DNA of 64,000 nucleotides from contig NC_085869.1 in NCBI RefSeq assembly GCF_034702125.1, positions 18,692,177-18,756,176 on the forward strand, in the 5' to 3' direction. The first letter of the stretch is position 1; each line of letters opens with the position of its first letter. Below the pieces are notes generated by a model. It did not search any database, was not told the DNA's origin, and saw only the letters and a program-made list of their open reading frames with translations. The translations under genes were made by a program, and so were the position numbers. Shown in pieces: positions 37,001 through 47,600 of this stretch. The stretch comes from Engraulis encrasicolus (Eukaryota > Chordata > Actinopteri > Clupeiformes > Engraulidae).

Positions 37001-39035
37001 TATCCGCAGTGTGCAGACCTACCTTCTTCATCGGCCTCACAGTACCAACATTTGCCAAGGTGTGTAACAGATGGCTTGTCTGTGTCTATCCAGTGCGGGG
37101 GCATTCAGGAGGTGGAGGAGATGCAGCCCAACAGTGTCCACATGGCTCTCCAGATCCCACAGTACTTCTTCATCTCTGCAGGGGAGGTTCTATTCGCTGT
37201 GGCTGGTCTGGAGTTCTCTTATTCTCAAGTGAGTGATATATTTTGCCGAAGAGGATCAGTAGTTGCTAGGCCTGTAAAGGTACACTGTATTGTATTTGTA
37301 CCAGGGCTTTGAACCGGTTCAAGGAACGAAAACGAAAACCGGGACCTTTTTGTATTTTACAGGGAACAGAAACGAAACCGTAAACGTTATTATTTTTTAT
37401 GTTCTGGAGCGGAAATACTTATTTAAAAATAATGGTAACTGGTTAATACCGGTTAATACCGTTCCTCAAACTCAAAAAAAAGTAATTATTTTCCTGTGCA
37501 CGTTACCATGACGGCTGAGGTTCATGTCCTGTGTGACATCAGACATTCTCTGACTGAATGGAGAGAGAGCTTTGGATTACAAAGTCTCCACTCCACATCT
37601 TAAATAAGAGAAACCACTGTCATACAGAAGGGCAGAGTTTCCATTGCATAATTGTAAAACATGGCAGAGAAGCGTGTGTAAAGTGCATCGAGAATGTTGG
37701 ACGTTATTGGGCATCCATGGCCGCTTCAAATATGCACAAACTCACAATGTCCATCATAGCGCTCCCTGTGACCCAAGTCAGCGTGGAGCGCGCATTTTCA
37801 TCATTGAGGTTTATTCTCCGCTTCTCCGCTTAGGTCGTCCCTGAATGACAAAATTCTGGAGGATATTCTTTTCATCCGCTTGAATAAACAGTTTGGAATG
37901 TTGGCTGATTCATTTGCACTTCCGTCTTTCTTCGTTAATTAACGTAAGTTAGGCCTATGGGGAGTAATCAGCTGACAGGAACGAAATTAACCGTTCCGGG
38001 AACAATATTTTTTGTTCTAACCGGTTCGGGAACGTCAATTTATTGGTGGAACTCATAACTGGAAACGTTATCATTCCGTTTCTGTTCGGAACGGAACGTT
38101 TGGAAAAAAATAATGGTTCAAAGCCCTGATTTGTACTGAACCGAATAGTGCTGTACCGAACCGAATAGTGCTGTACCGAAAGGTAGAGTAAGAGGTTACT
38201 CTGTTCATGTTTTAACATTATGCTGCTGCCACTACATGCAGTGGCTCTTGCAGAACGCTGACAGAGAATGCAGGGAAAAAACGGATGTAGAGGCTTGTTC
38301 TTTGTGAGACCTTGAGAAAAGCACTATTTCTTTCAATGATTAAATCTCCGACCCCAAGTAGCAGTTTGAATGTATTTTCTTTTTATATATACTGTACCGA
38401 AAATGTACCAAACCGGGACTCCAAAACCGAGGTAGCCTTTATACCTAACCGTGACTTTTGTATACCATTGCACCCCTTGTAGATTCCCATGTAACTTGAA
38501 AAATGGATTGGAATGACACATGACATTTTGACAGAAAAATATACTGTTTCATTCTAATTATGATTTTTGTCAGGCACCAAGCAACATGAAGACTGTTCTT
38601 CAGGCTGTTTGGCTGTTTACTTTATCTATGGGCTTCTTCATATCTCTTCTTGTGAACGAAGTGTCAGAGATCCTACAAACTTCAGAAAACTTTGAAATGA
38701 AAGAGGTATGGCATTAGTAAATAAGTATGTAATTTACATGTAATAACCTGTCTGCCCATATCAATATTCAGGTATTCCTCCCTGTCTGTCTTTTTCTTTT
38801 CCAACAGTGGGCAGAGTACATACTCTTTGCATCACTCTTGCTGGTCGTTTGTGTAATATTCTCCATCATGGCCTATTTTTACACCTACATTGATCCTGTT
38901 GCCATCGAGGCCGAATTCAAGCGGAAGGAGGGACTTGATTCTGATGAAACGGATGAAAATGATGAGCTGGAAATGAAAGAGAAAGAGTCTCAGCATCATG
39001 ATAACGAGGAAGGGCTAAAACAGAGCAAAATGTGA
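19018..39035 (+). CDS. slc15a1: Diverged PepT1 paralogue, copy B (complete, 23 exons, 721 aa)
   Basis: Same 23-exon structure as copy A, all GT-AG, with no internal stop in 721 aa. The fold signals remain: TM1 ExxERFxYY (34-42), GGIIADSWLG after TM2, a Trp in MFW, Glu588 (human E595), the extracellular domain and a charged tail ending QSKM. Key residues differ: Tyr68 for the proton-coupling His (human H57), Arg145 for K140, Phe172 for Y167, Glu176 for N171, Leu329 for N329 and Gly341 for D341. The FYLCINAGS signature of copy A is FFLCKEAGL. Small in-frame deletions occur in exons 5 (6 codons), 8 (3), 11, 12 and 14. The open frame over 23 exons argues for selection; the lost residues argue against ordinary H+/peptide uptake. 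An altered substrate, a non-transport role or early decay are alternatives. Confidence 0.88.
22975..23234 (+). repeat. retroelement 3' end with (CTTGA)n tail
   Basis: Ends TTTGTATGACCAG, CATGTAAAG, AACAATAAA, then repeated CTTGA. A second copy is at 43236-43466. It reaches to within about 20 bases of exon 8 of copy B (23255). Confidence 0.7.
23790..25960 (+). pseudogene. degenerate L2/Rex1-like LINE in intron 9 of copy B
   Basis: Translated pieces in several frames show FANNINTFYSRFD, a DFRPIALTPILSK block, MDFSSA (motif A, truncated), NTGVPQGCVLSPLLFS (motif B), YADDMALIA (motif C), and the downstream FKYLG and RLALLRKVRGL regions. A deletion after MDFSSA, frame changes and a foldback element (24955-25582) break it. 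The exact LINE clade is uncertain. Confidence 0.85.
24955..25582. mobile_element. 628-bp foldback DNA element nested in the LINE
   Basis: Direct 8-bp repeats GACTACAC at 24947-24954 and 25583-25590 bracket it. Arms of roughly 160 bases are inverted copies (TGATCTCCAAAAATT at the left, AATTTTTGGAGATCA at the right). Each arm contains repeated CCTGGACACGGA / TCCGTGTCCAGG motifs. Removing it restores the LINE frame DHVDYT-FKKGRQR. Superfamily is unclear; 8 bp fits hAT. Confidence 0.85.
26010..26155 (+). repeat. imperfect tandem repeat, about 55-60 bp unit x3
   Basis: Units share GGGGCTGATTGATTGTTAAT, then AACCCGC and TCATCCCG blocks. Intron 9 of copy B. Function unknown. Confidence 0.6.
27290..27320 (+). 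repeat. GACTT-rich tracts in intron 11
   Basis: Short GACTT/CTTGA repeats here and at about 27620-27645; the tail type resembles that of the element at 22975-23234. Confidence 0.35.
27886..28390 (-). pseudogene. retroelement C-terminal restriction-like endonuclease fragment
   Basis: An open minus-strand stretch of about 165 codons begins with TPGQEWSMKVDLDRKL and contains LRPDIVAWS, VALIELTVPPEEG, ERKKAKYTEL, YPVEVGCRGF and WLWLRRKD. The order RPD - ELT - ERKKAKY fits a PD-(D/E)xK nuclease core such as the restriction-like endonuclease at the C-terminus of some non-LTR elements. I recognise it as a repeated fish protein segment but cannot name the family with certainty. No reverse transcriptase is present beside it. 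It sits inside intron 11 of copy B. Confidence 0.6.
28843..29357 (+). pseudogene. L2-like LINE 3' end with ATT microsatellite tail
   Basis: The translation reads HWIHIKSRITYKVLLLTFKS, PHTRLKATSNRAFHVAAP and LWNNLPNHIQNAPSLAMFKQ, the usual C-terminus of fish L2-type ORF2 proteins. A short 3' UTR (GGCGCTATATAAA) and (TAT)n at 29332-29357 follow. A 5'-truncated insertion in intron 11 of copy B. Confidence 0.85.
31451..33370. mobile_element. 1.9-kb DNA element with CTACGTTTACATGA ends
   Basis: Left end CTACGTTTACATGA, right end TCATGTAAACGTAG. Subterminal AATTCCGAATT blocks also recur in short relatives at 34921-35035, 40322-40436 and around 44420-48110. No transposase frame is visible. A second element (32711-33310) is nested in it. 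Intron 16 of copy B. Confidence 0.7.
32711..33310. mobile_element. nested inverted-end element (TTTCTCAATTGGTTTTG)
   Basis: Ends TTTCTCAATTGGTTTTGTAC and GTACAAAACCAATTGAGAAA, with TA on both outer sides, which fits a Tc1/mariner-type MITE. Interior reading frames are not gene-like. Confidence 0.65.
33960..35790 (+). repeat. composite fish repeat in intron 19
   Basis: Blocks GACCTCCACCAAGGAAGCTG, TCACCAACAACAACTCC, TTTTTGAGTTATCCTGCTGA and CATAACCTCCTTGG are shared with the repeat beside stk24 exon 2 (56360-56800). A (GGAC)n tract (35558-35600) and a MITE relative (34921-35035) lie within. Confidence 0.55.
36151..36367 (+). repeat. tRNA-derived SINE with TAATG tail
   Basis: Head GGCCGCTGTGGCCTAGTGG, box B GGTTCAAATCG, tail of AATGTAATG units. 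Intron 20 of copy B. Confidence 0.85.
36844..37034 (-). mobile_element. snap-back hairpin insertion, 10-bp duplication
   Basis: Flanked by CCTCACAGTA at 36834-36843 and 37035-37044. The right part is a long hairpin (GAAGAAGGTATGTCTGCAC ... GTGCAGACCTACCTTCTTC, about 36911-37030); the left part is a 70-bp tail. Copy A lacks it at the matching site before exon 21. Same plan as 50457-50671 and 61053-61257. Confidence 0.75.
37310..38135. mobile_element. hAT-like element remnant with AACCGGTTC ends
   Basis: The left end near 37310 (GGGCTTTGAACCGGTTC) is matched by GGTTCAAAGCCC at 38114-38125. A short frame (37558-37833) reads PVTQVSVERAFSSLRFILR, similar to the hAT dimerisation region (SVERAFS). 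Probably a mostly deleted hAT transposon in intron 21 of copy B. Confidence 0.7.
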
Positions 39036-39856
39036 ACTCAAATGTGAATCATCAGATGGATTGTCTAGAAAACTGTGGGGTTGCAGTGCTGCAGCGTGCC
39101 AACATGCCGTACCATACAGTATTGGCAACATTGCTCTATGTTCCCACAGCCCGTTGGTCCCACTGCCCAATGGTCCCACAGCTTATTCTTCATGCTCCAA
39201 GTTCCCACATTTTTAAGAAATTATTCAAATAGGCAAGTAATAAGTAAACTAAAAGAACATGCCTTTCTCCCCGCCATGGGACATACGGCCTAAATTTGAA
39301 TAAATTCTAAGAAATGTGGGAACATGGGCCAGCAGGTAAAAGCTGTGGTACCAATGGGCCTAAATATTAATGTTTAAAGTCTTAGTAATGTGGGACCAAT
39401 GGGCTGTGGGAACATAGACACGCTTCCCCAACATTGCATTAAGGGGCCTCAGGTTTGAGTCCTGTGTCTGGGTAATTTCTGCTTGGGTCATTATATCCCC
39501 GAAACGCGGCACATTTGGGATATTATGGCTTTGCTCCAACTGCCACAGATATTTCAAATGTGTGTTTGGCCCATAACTTTTGAACGGGTGGATGGATATA
39601 TATTAGGCAGACAAACAAAACAATCACACCAACAAAAAGTTCCCGTTTTGAAAGTTTGCCATCTGGAAAGTTGGCCATCTTGAAAGCGCTGGCCTGCTGT
39701 GCCTGTCCTAGAGCATTAGCACACAAAATTTTGTGCAAATCTGTCCACCCGTTCAGGAGCTTGTGGGTTTTATAAATATCAGACAGGCACTTTCGATCAG
39801 ATTTACAGAACCACAATTGGGATGATATATATATACACAGAATACTGTCTATATAT

Positions 39857-39859
39857 ATA

Positions 39860-39920
<61 letters not shown>
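39857..39920. repeat. (TA)n microsatellite
   Basis: About 60 bases of uninterrupted TA, self-complementary. Confidence 0.95.
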
Positions 39921-39924
<4 letters not shown>

Positions 39925-40321
39925 GGTGGTGGTCAGGACAAAGCAGTAGGCCTACTATATCCCAGATGCTCTGCGTTTTGGGGATATAAATAGCTCAATA
40001 AACTTGTTGCTAATAAGTCTGTAGTTGTTACTGCTATAATGGGACACACCACAAATATGGGCACCGTCTTGTTGACAAAGATTACAAAAGTAATTGTAAC
40101 ATTTGGTTGTTATTTAAGTAATCTAAGTTATAATAATTGGATTGTGGTTTCCCTTTAAATTGTGTTTAGGAATAAGTGTGTTATATAGACCTCTTTGTTT
40201 TGCTCATGTGTCATTATTGATAATTATCTTTCGCTGTCCGCCATTGCCTGATTGTTCAGATGTATACATTGTATTAAGTATTCCTAGGTCTACAGTAAAC
40301 AGCAATACATACACTACATAC

Positions 40322-40436
40322 TGGCTATGTTTACATGAGACATTTAATTTGGAATTAACTCTTAATTCCGCTTTGAAAACGTCATGTAAACACATTATGA
40401 ATTCTGAATTAAAAACGTCAAGTAAATGTAGCCACT
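40322..40436. repeat. short MITE with GGCTATGTTTACATGA ends
   Basis: Left GGCTATGTTTACATGA and right TCAAGTAAATGTAGCC are near inverted copies; the interior has GGAATTAACTCTTAATTCC. Small relative of the element at 31451-33370. Confidence 0.7.
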
Positions 40437-41302
40437 GTCAGAGCAACATATTTACGTAAGGTCTATTATGTGATGATGAATTCCTTTTGAAATTAAAACT
40501 GCCCCAACGTCTTTTAAAAAGAAATTAAAATAAATAAACATTTTCATCTGCCTTTGCTTATGGTATCTACATTGACAGTTATCAATATGTATGATAATGT
40601 GCTATGAGAAAAATACTATTACTGTTGATGAGATTTGTTCGATTAAAATGTCCACTCTCATAATGCAAAAACATGGTAGCCTGATAAACCAGACTAAATG
40701 TGGAAGTCTAATTTAGACAAAACATTTTGCCGTCCAGCGGGTGGCACTGGTTCACCAGGCTAAAAACATGGACTTTTTGTCTTACTCTTAATAAAACATC
40801 AGCAAATGTACTTATACACTTCTTTTAAAATGAATGTAAAATTCACCAAAGTGCAAAACAGCTATTTAATCCTATCCTGTGATCTCTTCGGCTTGATGCT
40901 AATGCTCCCATCTACTTCCAGTGATTATGCTAAGCTATGCTAATAATTCTGATACCAAGAAATCAAAGTACTGAAAACACTGAGAAGAAAATCAAAATGA
41001 TATGCACAATAATGCTTGGAAATACCGCAAATACATGAAAATCAAAAAAGGGTGAACTGCTCCTTTAATTATAATCAATTTCATTATCCATATACTTTCT
41101 TTGCTGTTTATTTCATTGTGATATTATGTCATCATTACAACGCAGGAATAAGAAATGAGTCACAGAATGTGAGTCTGATTTCAAAGTGGGACCATCAAAG
41201 CAGCTCGCATTCTCTAGGATTTGATCACCGCTCTCACCAACACACTCAAATTCACACCTTGACCATGGCTCGTGATGCTTTTGCCATGTAATGAGAGTTG
41301 TG

Positions 41303-41989
41303 GTAAGCAGCTGTGGTCTAATAGGCCTATTTAGGGTGGGCTTAAGGTTAGAAGGTTGCAGGTTCAAATCCTGTCCTTATGGTGCATTCCAGTCCCAAAC
41401 CATCCTAGTAGGAGATCGCACTTATCCAACCTCCTACTACGAAAAATGCTCTGGAACGCCTCTCGAAGTGGGACATCCAACTAGCGAAGTCGGGGTGACT
41501 CGCACTACTCCCACCTCAACAAATCAAAGTCGGACGATAATGGCGGCCCCCATGGAGCCGTAAATGTCAATAAATAGTGAAGCTCCATTTCTCTTTTGTG
41601 CAGCTGTTCCAAACACAGCCATTTTAACTCAACATATTCTTCGTGTTATGATATTGTGTGAACATAAATGTAACATATGACAGAATAATAGCTATTATGG
41701 CTCATATCAAAACACCTCGCTAAAGCCAGCTAAAACGCTACGGTTGCCATGGTTGTAGAACTCCCACTTCAACTGTCAGGAACGGGAGCAGAAATATTCA
41801 GGTTGGATAAGTGCGATCTCCTACTAGGATGGTTTGGGACTGGAATGCACCATTACTTCTCCCTACACCTTCATCCATGGCTGAAATGCCCTTGAGCAAG
41901 GCACCTAACCCCATAATGTTAAATGAGGCTGTTCCTGCAAATGACTGAAAGTTGCTTTGGATAATTTGTCAGCTAGGTGTAATTGTAAC
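41303..41989 (+). repeat. tRNA-derived SINE split by a MITE
   Basis: The head (AGCAGCTGTGGTCTAATAGG, box B GGTTCAAATCC) and the body (GAGCAAGGCACCTAACCCC) are separated by the insertion at 41380-41852. Confidence 0.8.
41380..41852. mobile_element. Harbinger-type MITE, TTA duplication
   Basis: Ends TGGTGCATTCCAGTCCCAAA and TTTGGGACTGGAATGCACCA, arms about 55 bases. TTA at 41377-41379 and 41853-41855. Removing it rejoins the SINE (CCTTACTT). Confidence 0.88.
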
Positions 41990-42004
41990 TAGCAGTTACA
42001 GCAG

Positions 42005-42165
42005 TTACTAGAGTGTGTCGTGGAACGTCAGAGAACCTCCCTCCCGAAGCCTCATACAGTATCGGTGGCGTTGGATTTCGGACTGGTCCTTTAGGTTAGC
42101 GGTATCGTGCTGTGCCTCCCATATCCAAACTGATGCGTTGACTAGGAAGTGATGAGTTTGCGACC
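42005..42165. repeat. short repeat also present reversed at 52850-52960
   Basis: Contains ACCTCCCTCC, GGACTGGTCCTTTAGG and GCGGTATCGTGCTGTGCCTC, which recur in reverse complement at 52850-52960. Possibly a tRNA-derived SINE; boxes are not clear. Confidence 0.4.
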
Positions 42166-42776
42166 CCAAGGGGGGGTGAACTGCATGGGAACACCTCGGT
42201 TACATAATGTAATGTGGTCTAGAGTTCAACTTTTAAGTTAAAAACATACAGTAGGCCTAGCTTGCATTGGCAACAACATGACTGTCAAAGAGCAGAGTAC
42301 CAACTGCATGGAAAGGTCACTCACACTGTCTTCACTTTCAGGATGTAGACTTCAATGCTTCACACTCGCAATACTACTACCACAATAGTTCCATCTAGTA
42401 TGCACTACAATCCATGCTTCTTACATTGTGGTCAGCTCTCCAGGGGTCCCTCGTATAGCTTACACAACTGGGTGTGCCTCTTGTGGCTTCACGGCAGGGC
42501 ATCCCACTTCTGACACCAAGTAGTGTTTTTTTACATTCTATTTCTCCTTTATTTTACTAGGGTAAAACACATTGAGGCAGTTGCCTCTTTTTCAAGTGGG
42601 TCCTAGCCAAGAGAGCAAGGGGAATAGAAGAGTTTCCCTGCCACTTGATTGATTGATTGATGAACATATGAACCCAGATATCCTACCTAGGGTACCAAAC
42701 CATATCTGCGACTGAACATTCCACCTGCACTACTACATCTGTGACTGAACTTTCAACCTGCACTAACTCAAAACAT

Positions 42777-42867
<91 letters not shown>

Positions 42868-42995
42868 TTTCTGCACAAAACCCAAACATACACACACTGA
42901 CACACAACTCATACTCACACACATACACACACACACACACACACACATACACAGGTACACACACACAGACGCACACCGCACTTTCTACCTGCACT

Positions 42996-43080
<85 letters not shown>

Positions 43081-43112
43081 AAACACATACAAACACACAC
43101 ACACACACACAC
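42777..43112. repeat. compound (CA)n microsatellite
   Basis: Two long CA blocks (42777-42862 and about 43000-43073) with shorter ones between and after. The Thr-His reading frame is an artefact. Confidence 0.97.
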
Positions 43113-43235
43113 ATACTGCTGCTGGTGTATTTAATAAAACCTTTTTTAATTATTTATTTTCTTCAAATGCTACTATTACTATGTCAGAACGCTATAAAGG
43201 ACTTTTAAAAAAAAAGCACAACAAAATACCTCCTC

Positions 43236-43466
43236 TTAATGTATGTTCTCTACAAGTCTTCTGTTGTCCAGTCTTGCACTTTAAATGTCTGTATGAGCAA
43301 TGTCTACGTCCATACTGTCTATGTCCATGTATGAGTACTGTCTATGTCTATACTGTCTATGTCCTTACCTAGATTAGTCTATGTCTGCATGGGAGAGCAA
43401 GAAACGCAATTTCAAATTCTTTGTATGACCAGTGCATGTAAAGAAATTGACAATAAACTTGACTTG
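43236..43466 (+). repeat. retroelement 3' end with CTTGA tail
   Basis: Shares GTCCAGTCTTGCACTTTA, TTTGTATGACCAG and GACAATAAACTTGACTTG with the copy at 22975-23234. Confidence 0.7.
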
Positions 43467-44696
43467 TATTTAGGGAAAACTGGGGCTCTGACTGCTCCAC
43501 CAAAGGGCAATGTTTGTTGGGGCCTACCCACAACCCATGTGATGATCACACTACATCTGTAGACATTTCACAGCTAATGAATCGATTCTCAAAGACAGAT
43601 GTTTAGCTGGTGGTGTGTCCCAGCTAGACTTGGTATAAATATTAAGCTAATTAATTGATTGATTCTCAAGAACAGAGGCTTGACTGATGGTGTGTCCCAG
43701 CTAGACTTAGTAAAGGTCTAAATATTATGCATTTGGGGTTATGCGTGTGAACACAGGCTCGATTTACAGCTTAGCACAAGACAAACTGTATGCAGGCAAA
43801 ATGAGGTGTCTACCGACCAGAACAGGCTGACATCTAAAGAGGAGGAAACCTCTTTCAAAGAGTATGCACATTTTGTAGATTGGATTGTTGAGATGAGATG
43901 AACTGTTTCACTCTTGTCATTACAAATTGTAAGGGAAATTATGATCTCTGACAGATTCATGCACATGCCTACTTATCCCCTTGGCTTGACCCCTTGTAGG
44001 CCTACTCATAACCCCCACACACATCTAATCCTGAATTTCCCCTTTGGGATCAATAGTTACTCTCTACTCTACTCTACTCATTTCTACCAACACCACCACA
44101 ACCAGGGCCACTGACAGCATTGACCAGGCCTGGGACAAAGTCATCTGAAAGGGCCCCCACAGCCTACAGAGCCCAGTCTTGCGGAAAATCAACTGTATAC
44201 TTCGTGTTGGCGCTACGATATAGCCTCGTTTTTCGTGGTTGGGCAACACACACTGTCGTCAAGAGTGGGTGAGAGAGAGGGTTAGAGAGAGCGAGTGAGA
44301 AAGAGAGAGACCACCCGAGCAGCGTGCATTCCGGCAGTGTTACCAGATGTGTCTGACCAAATCCCGCCCAAAAGGTTCTCAAAATGCCCTAAATTCCGCC
44401 CAAATTCAACAAATTACATTGAACCCGTTTATATGCGCATCAATAAACCGTTTATGATTACGTTTTTGGAGTTACCGGTTTATTCGAGCGCTCATGTAAA
44501 CTGATTTTTTTTTTATAACCGCTTCATTGCCGTTATCGTTTTATGAGAAATCCGATTCGCACAGGTAGGTTTTTGGCTAATAAACTGATTTCTCGTGTCA
44601 TGTAACCAGCATAATCGGGTTATTGTCAGGTTATTGACATTCTAGAAAGATAAGTTGGCAATCACAAGCTTTAAACTCTACCTTAGTGTCACACAC

Positions 44697-47600
44697 CCAT
44701 CACACGGTCCATCCCTTGTCGTGGGGTGGTGGCTTGAGTGCCTCCGTGACCCGGAGAGCTATACCAGCGGGTGCGCATGCACCTAGTAGGGACTCCCATG
44801 CTGGACAGGTCAAAGGGTAGAGGTGAGACGAATTGGACCACCTCGCCCAGAGGTTAAATGGGTTGGCGTAGGGCCAACAACCCTACCCGTCAAAAATATA
44901 TATGTTACAGAAGCATCAATTACGACTCAAAAGCAACACGACTTGGGAAAGGAAGGGCTTCCACATAGGAGGTCAATGACGCAGAGCAGTGAAAGCCGAG
45001 AGGAAGCTGCAAGGCTGATCCCCCTTCTAACTCCCAGGAAGCACACCAACATCGCCACATGGAACGTCAGGACTATGTATGAAACGGGGAAGACAGCACA
45101 GGTCGCACAGGAGATGAGAAATTACAACATCTCTCTCCTGGGGCTATGTGAGACAAGGTGGCTACAGGCAGGACAGCTGCGACTAACATCAGGAGAGATG
45201 GTGTTATATTCTGGCCACACCGAAGATGGCGCACCGCACACGGAAGGGGTGGCCCTGATGCTGGCCCCACAGGCACAGCGTTCTCTCATTGGATGGGAAC
45301 CAGTAAACCCACGAATTATCACCGCCACATTTGCCACCAAGAAGAACAACATCAATTTGAGCATCATCCAATGTTATGCCCCAACAAACGATGCTGAAGA
45401 GGAGAGGAAAGACGAATTCTACGATCAACTACAGTATGTGCTAGCCAGACAGAAAGCAAAGGATATCACCATTCTCATGGGCGACTTCAATGCCAAGATT
45501 GGAGCCGACAACACGGGCTATGAAGACATCATGGGAGCACAGGGATTGGGGCAGATGAATGAAAACGGAGAGCGCTTAGCAGACCTGTGCTCACATAACC
45601 AAATGGTAATCGGAGGCAGCATCTTGCCCCACAAAAGGATCCACAAAGCCACTTGGAGATCCCCAGATCACATCACAGAGAACCAAATAGATCATATCTG
45701 CATCTGTAGAAAGTTCCGAAGATCATGCCAAGATGTGCGGGTAAAAAGAGGTGCGGATGTAGCATCAGATCATCACCTCTTGATAATGAGTGCAAAGCTA
45801 CGACTGAAGAAGCACTCCACAACCACCAGCGGAAGAATGCGATACAACGTTGGGCTTCTCAAGAATAAAGAAGTGCAGACAAAATTCCAGATCAACCTTT
45901 CGAACAGATACCATCAGCTACAGATACTGGAAGAAGACCTTGACACTGACATGGAGACAAGATGGCAACACACAAAGAAGTTGTGGAAGGACACATGTGA
46001 AGAAGTGCTGGGGAAAAAGGAGACAAAACACAAAGAATGGCTATCCATGGAGACACATCAGAAGCTGAAAGAAAGGAAGGAGAAGAAAGACAAATTGAAC
46101 ACGAGTACCACAAGACTGGCGAAAGCAAGGGCACAGAAGAACTACACAAACGCCAATAAAGAGGTGAAGAGAAGCATCAGAAAGGACAAACGAGATCATA
46201 TAGACAATCTGGCCAAACAAGCGGAAATGGCTGCAGGTCAAGGCAACCTGAGAGACCTCTATATGATAACTAAAAAGTTAGCAGGCAAATTCCAACAGAC
46301 TGACAAGCCAGTGAAGGACAAGGATGGAAAACCACTCACAACAAATGAAGATCAGCGAAGACGTTGGGCAGAACACTTCAGTGAGATACTGAACCAACCT
46401 ATCCCAGCAGAGCCACCAGATATTCCACCAGCGGAGGCAGTACTACCAATTAGCTCATGTAAGCCCAGCAAAGCAGAGATCATGAAAGCGATCACTTCCA
46501 TGAAGGATGGGAAAGCTGCAGGACCAGATGGAATACCAGCAGAAGCTATCAAAGCTGACCTAAAGACTGCTGTCGATATGCTGCACAGCCTTTTTTCAAA
46601 GATCTGGGAGGAAGAGACAATCCCAGAAGACTGGAGAGAGGGAACCCTCATCAAGATCCCAAAAAAGGGTGATCTCACCAGCTGCAACAACTACAGAGGA
46701 ATAACCCTGCTTTCAGTCCCAGGAAAAATTCTCAACCGCATACTACTGGACAGGATGAGCAAAGCTGTGGACCCTTTCCTGAGAGACCAGCAAGCCGGAT
46801 TCCGAAGCAACAGATCCTGCACAGACCAGATCTGCACTCTCCGCATCATTGTGGAACAATCTATTGAATGGAACTCTTCCCTATATGTAAATTTCGTAGA
46901 CTATGAAAAAGCCTTCGACAGTGTGGACAGGGAGACACTGTGGAAACTACTGCGGCACTACGGGATTCCAGAGAAAATCATCAGCCTGATTCAGAAAACC
47001 TACCAAGGAATGACATGCAAGGTGCTACATGCAGGCCAAGTGTCGGACAGTTTTGAGGTCAGGACCGGAGTTCGGCAAGGATGCCTCCTATCACCCTTCA
47101 TGTTCCTATTAGTTATTGACTGGATCATGAAGAACACAACATCAGGAAAGAAAAACGGTATTCAGTGGACCCTGTGGACGCAACTGGATGACTAAGACTT
47201 CGCAGACGACCTGGCGCTCCTCTCGCACAACCACAGGCAGATGCAGGAAAAGACCAACGAATTGGTCAAGACATCTCTAGGCGTAGGGCTAAGGATAAAC
47301 AGGAAGAAGACCAACATAATGAAGTTTAATAACTTGACCAACAATCCAATAGTAATAGAAGAGGAAATTATCCAGGAAGTAAACTCCTTCACCTACTTGG
47401 GCAGCATCGTGGATAAACAGGGTGGCACCGACAAAGATGTAACAGCAAGAATTGGAAAAGCAAGAGCAGCCTTCATCATCCTGAAGAGCATCTGGTCCTC
47501 CAAGGAGATATCTATGACAACCAAAGTCCGGATCTTCAATTCAAACATAAAATCCGTCCTTCTCTACGGCTCTGAAACGTGGAGGATGACAAAGAAGACT

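Larger units (their letters stand above)
19018..39035 (+). other. slc15a1: Exon map of slc15a1 copy B
   Basis: Coding exons: 19018-19024, 19113-19153, 20861-20948, 21087-21228, 21319-21420, 22223-22322, 22429-22519, 23255-23329, 23464-23546, 26662-26748, 27042-27128, 29942-29983, 30066-30098, 30269-30354, 31098-31179, 31273-31392, 33424-33564, 33661-33704, 33806-33913, 35851-35962, 37094-37228, 38574-38705, 38808-39035. The sum is 2166 nt (722 codons with stop). The exon 18 donor (AAG/GTAGTC) is the weakest by eye. Confidence 0.88.
39036..40545 (+). other. slc15a1: 3' UTR of slc15a1 copy B with poly(A) signal
   Basis: Begins after the stop at 39033-39035. Overlapping AATAAA signals lie at 40529-40538. 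It contains a (TA)n tract (about 39857-39920), a block like the copy A UTR (about 40005-40235) and a small MITE (40322-40436). Confidence 0.55.

Noticed and set aside
19018..39035. Copy B as a pseudogene
   Set aside because: All 23 exons are in frame with GT-AG sites and no stop; a pseudogene of this divergence would be expected to show breaks.
44823..47195. 790-codon open frame as a host gene
   Set aside because: Endonuclease and reverse transcriptase motifs plus target duplication show it is a retrotransposon.
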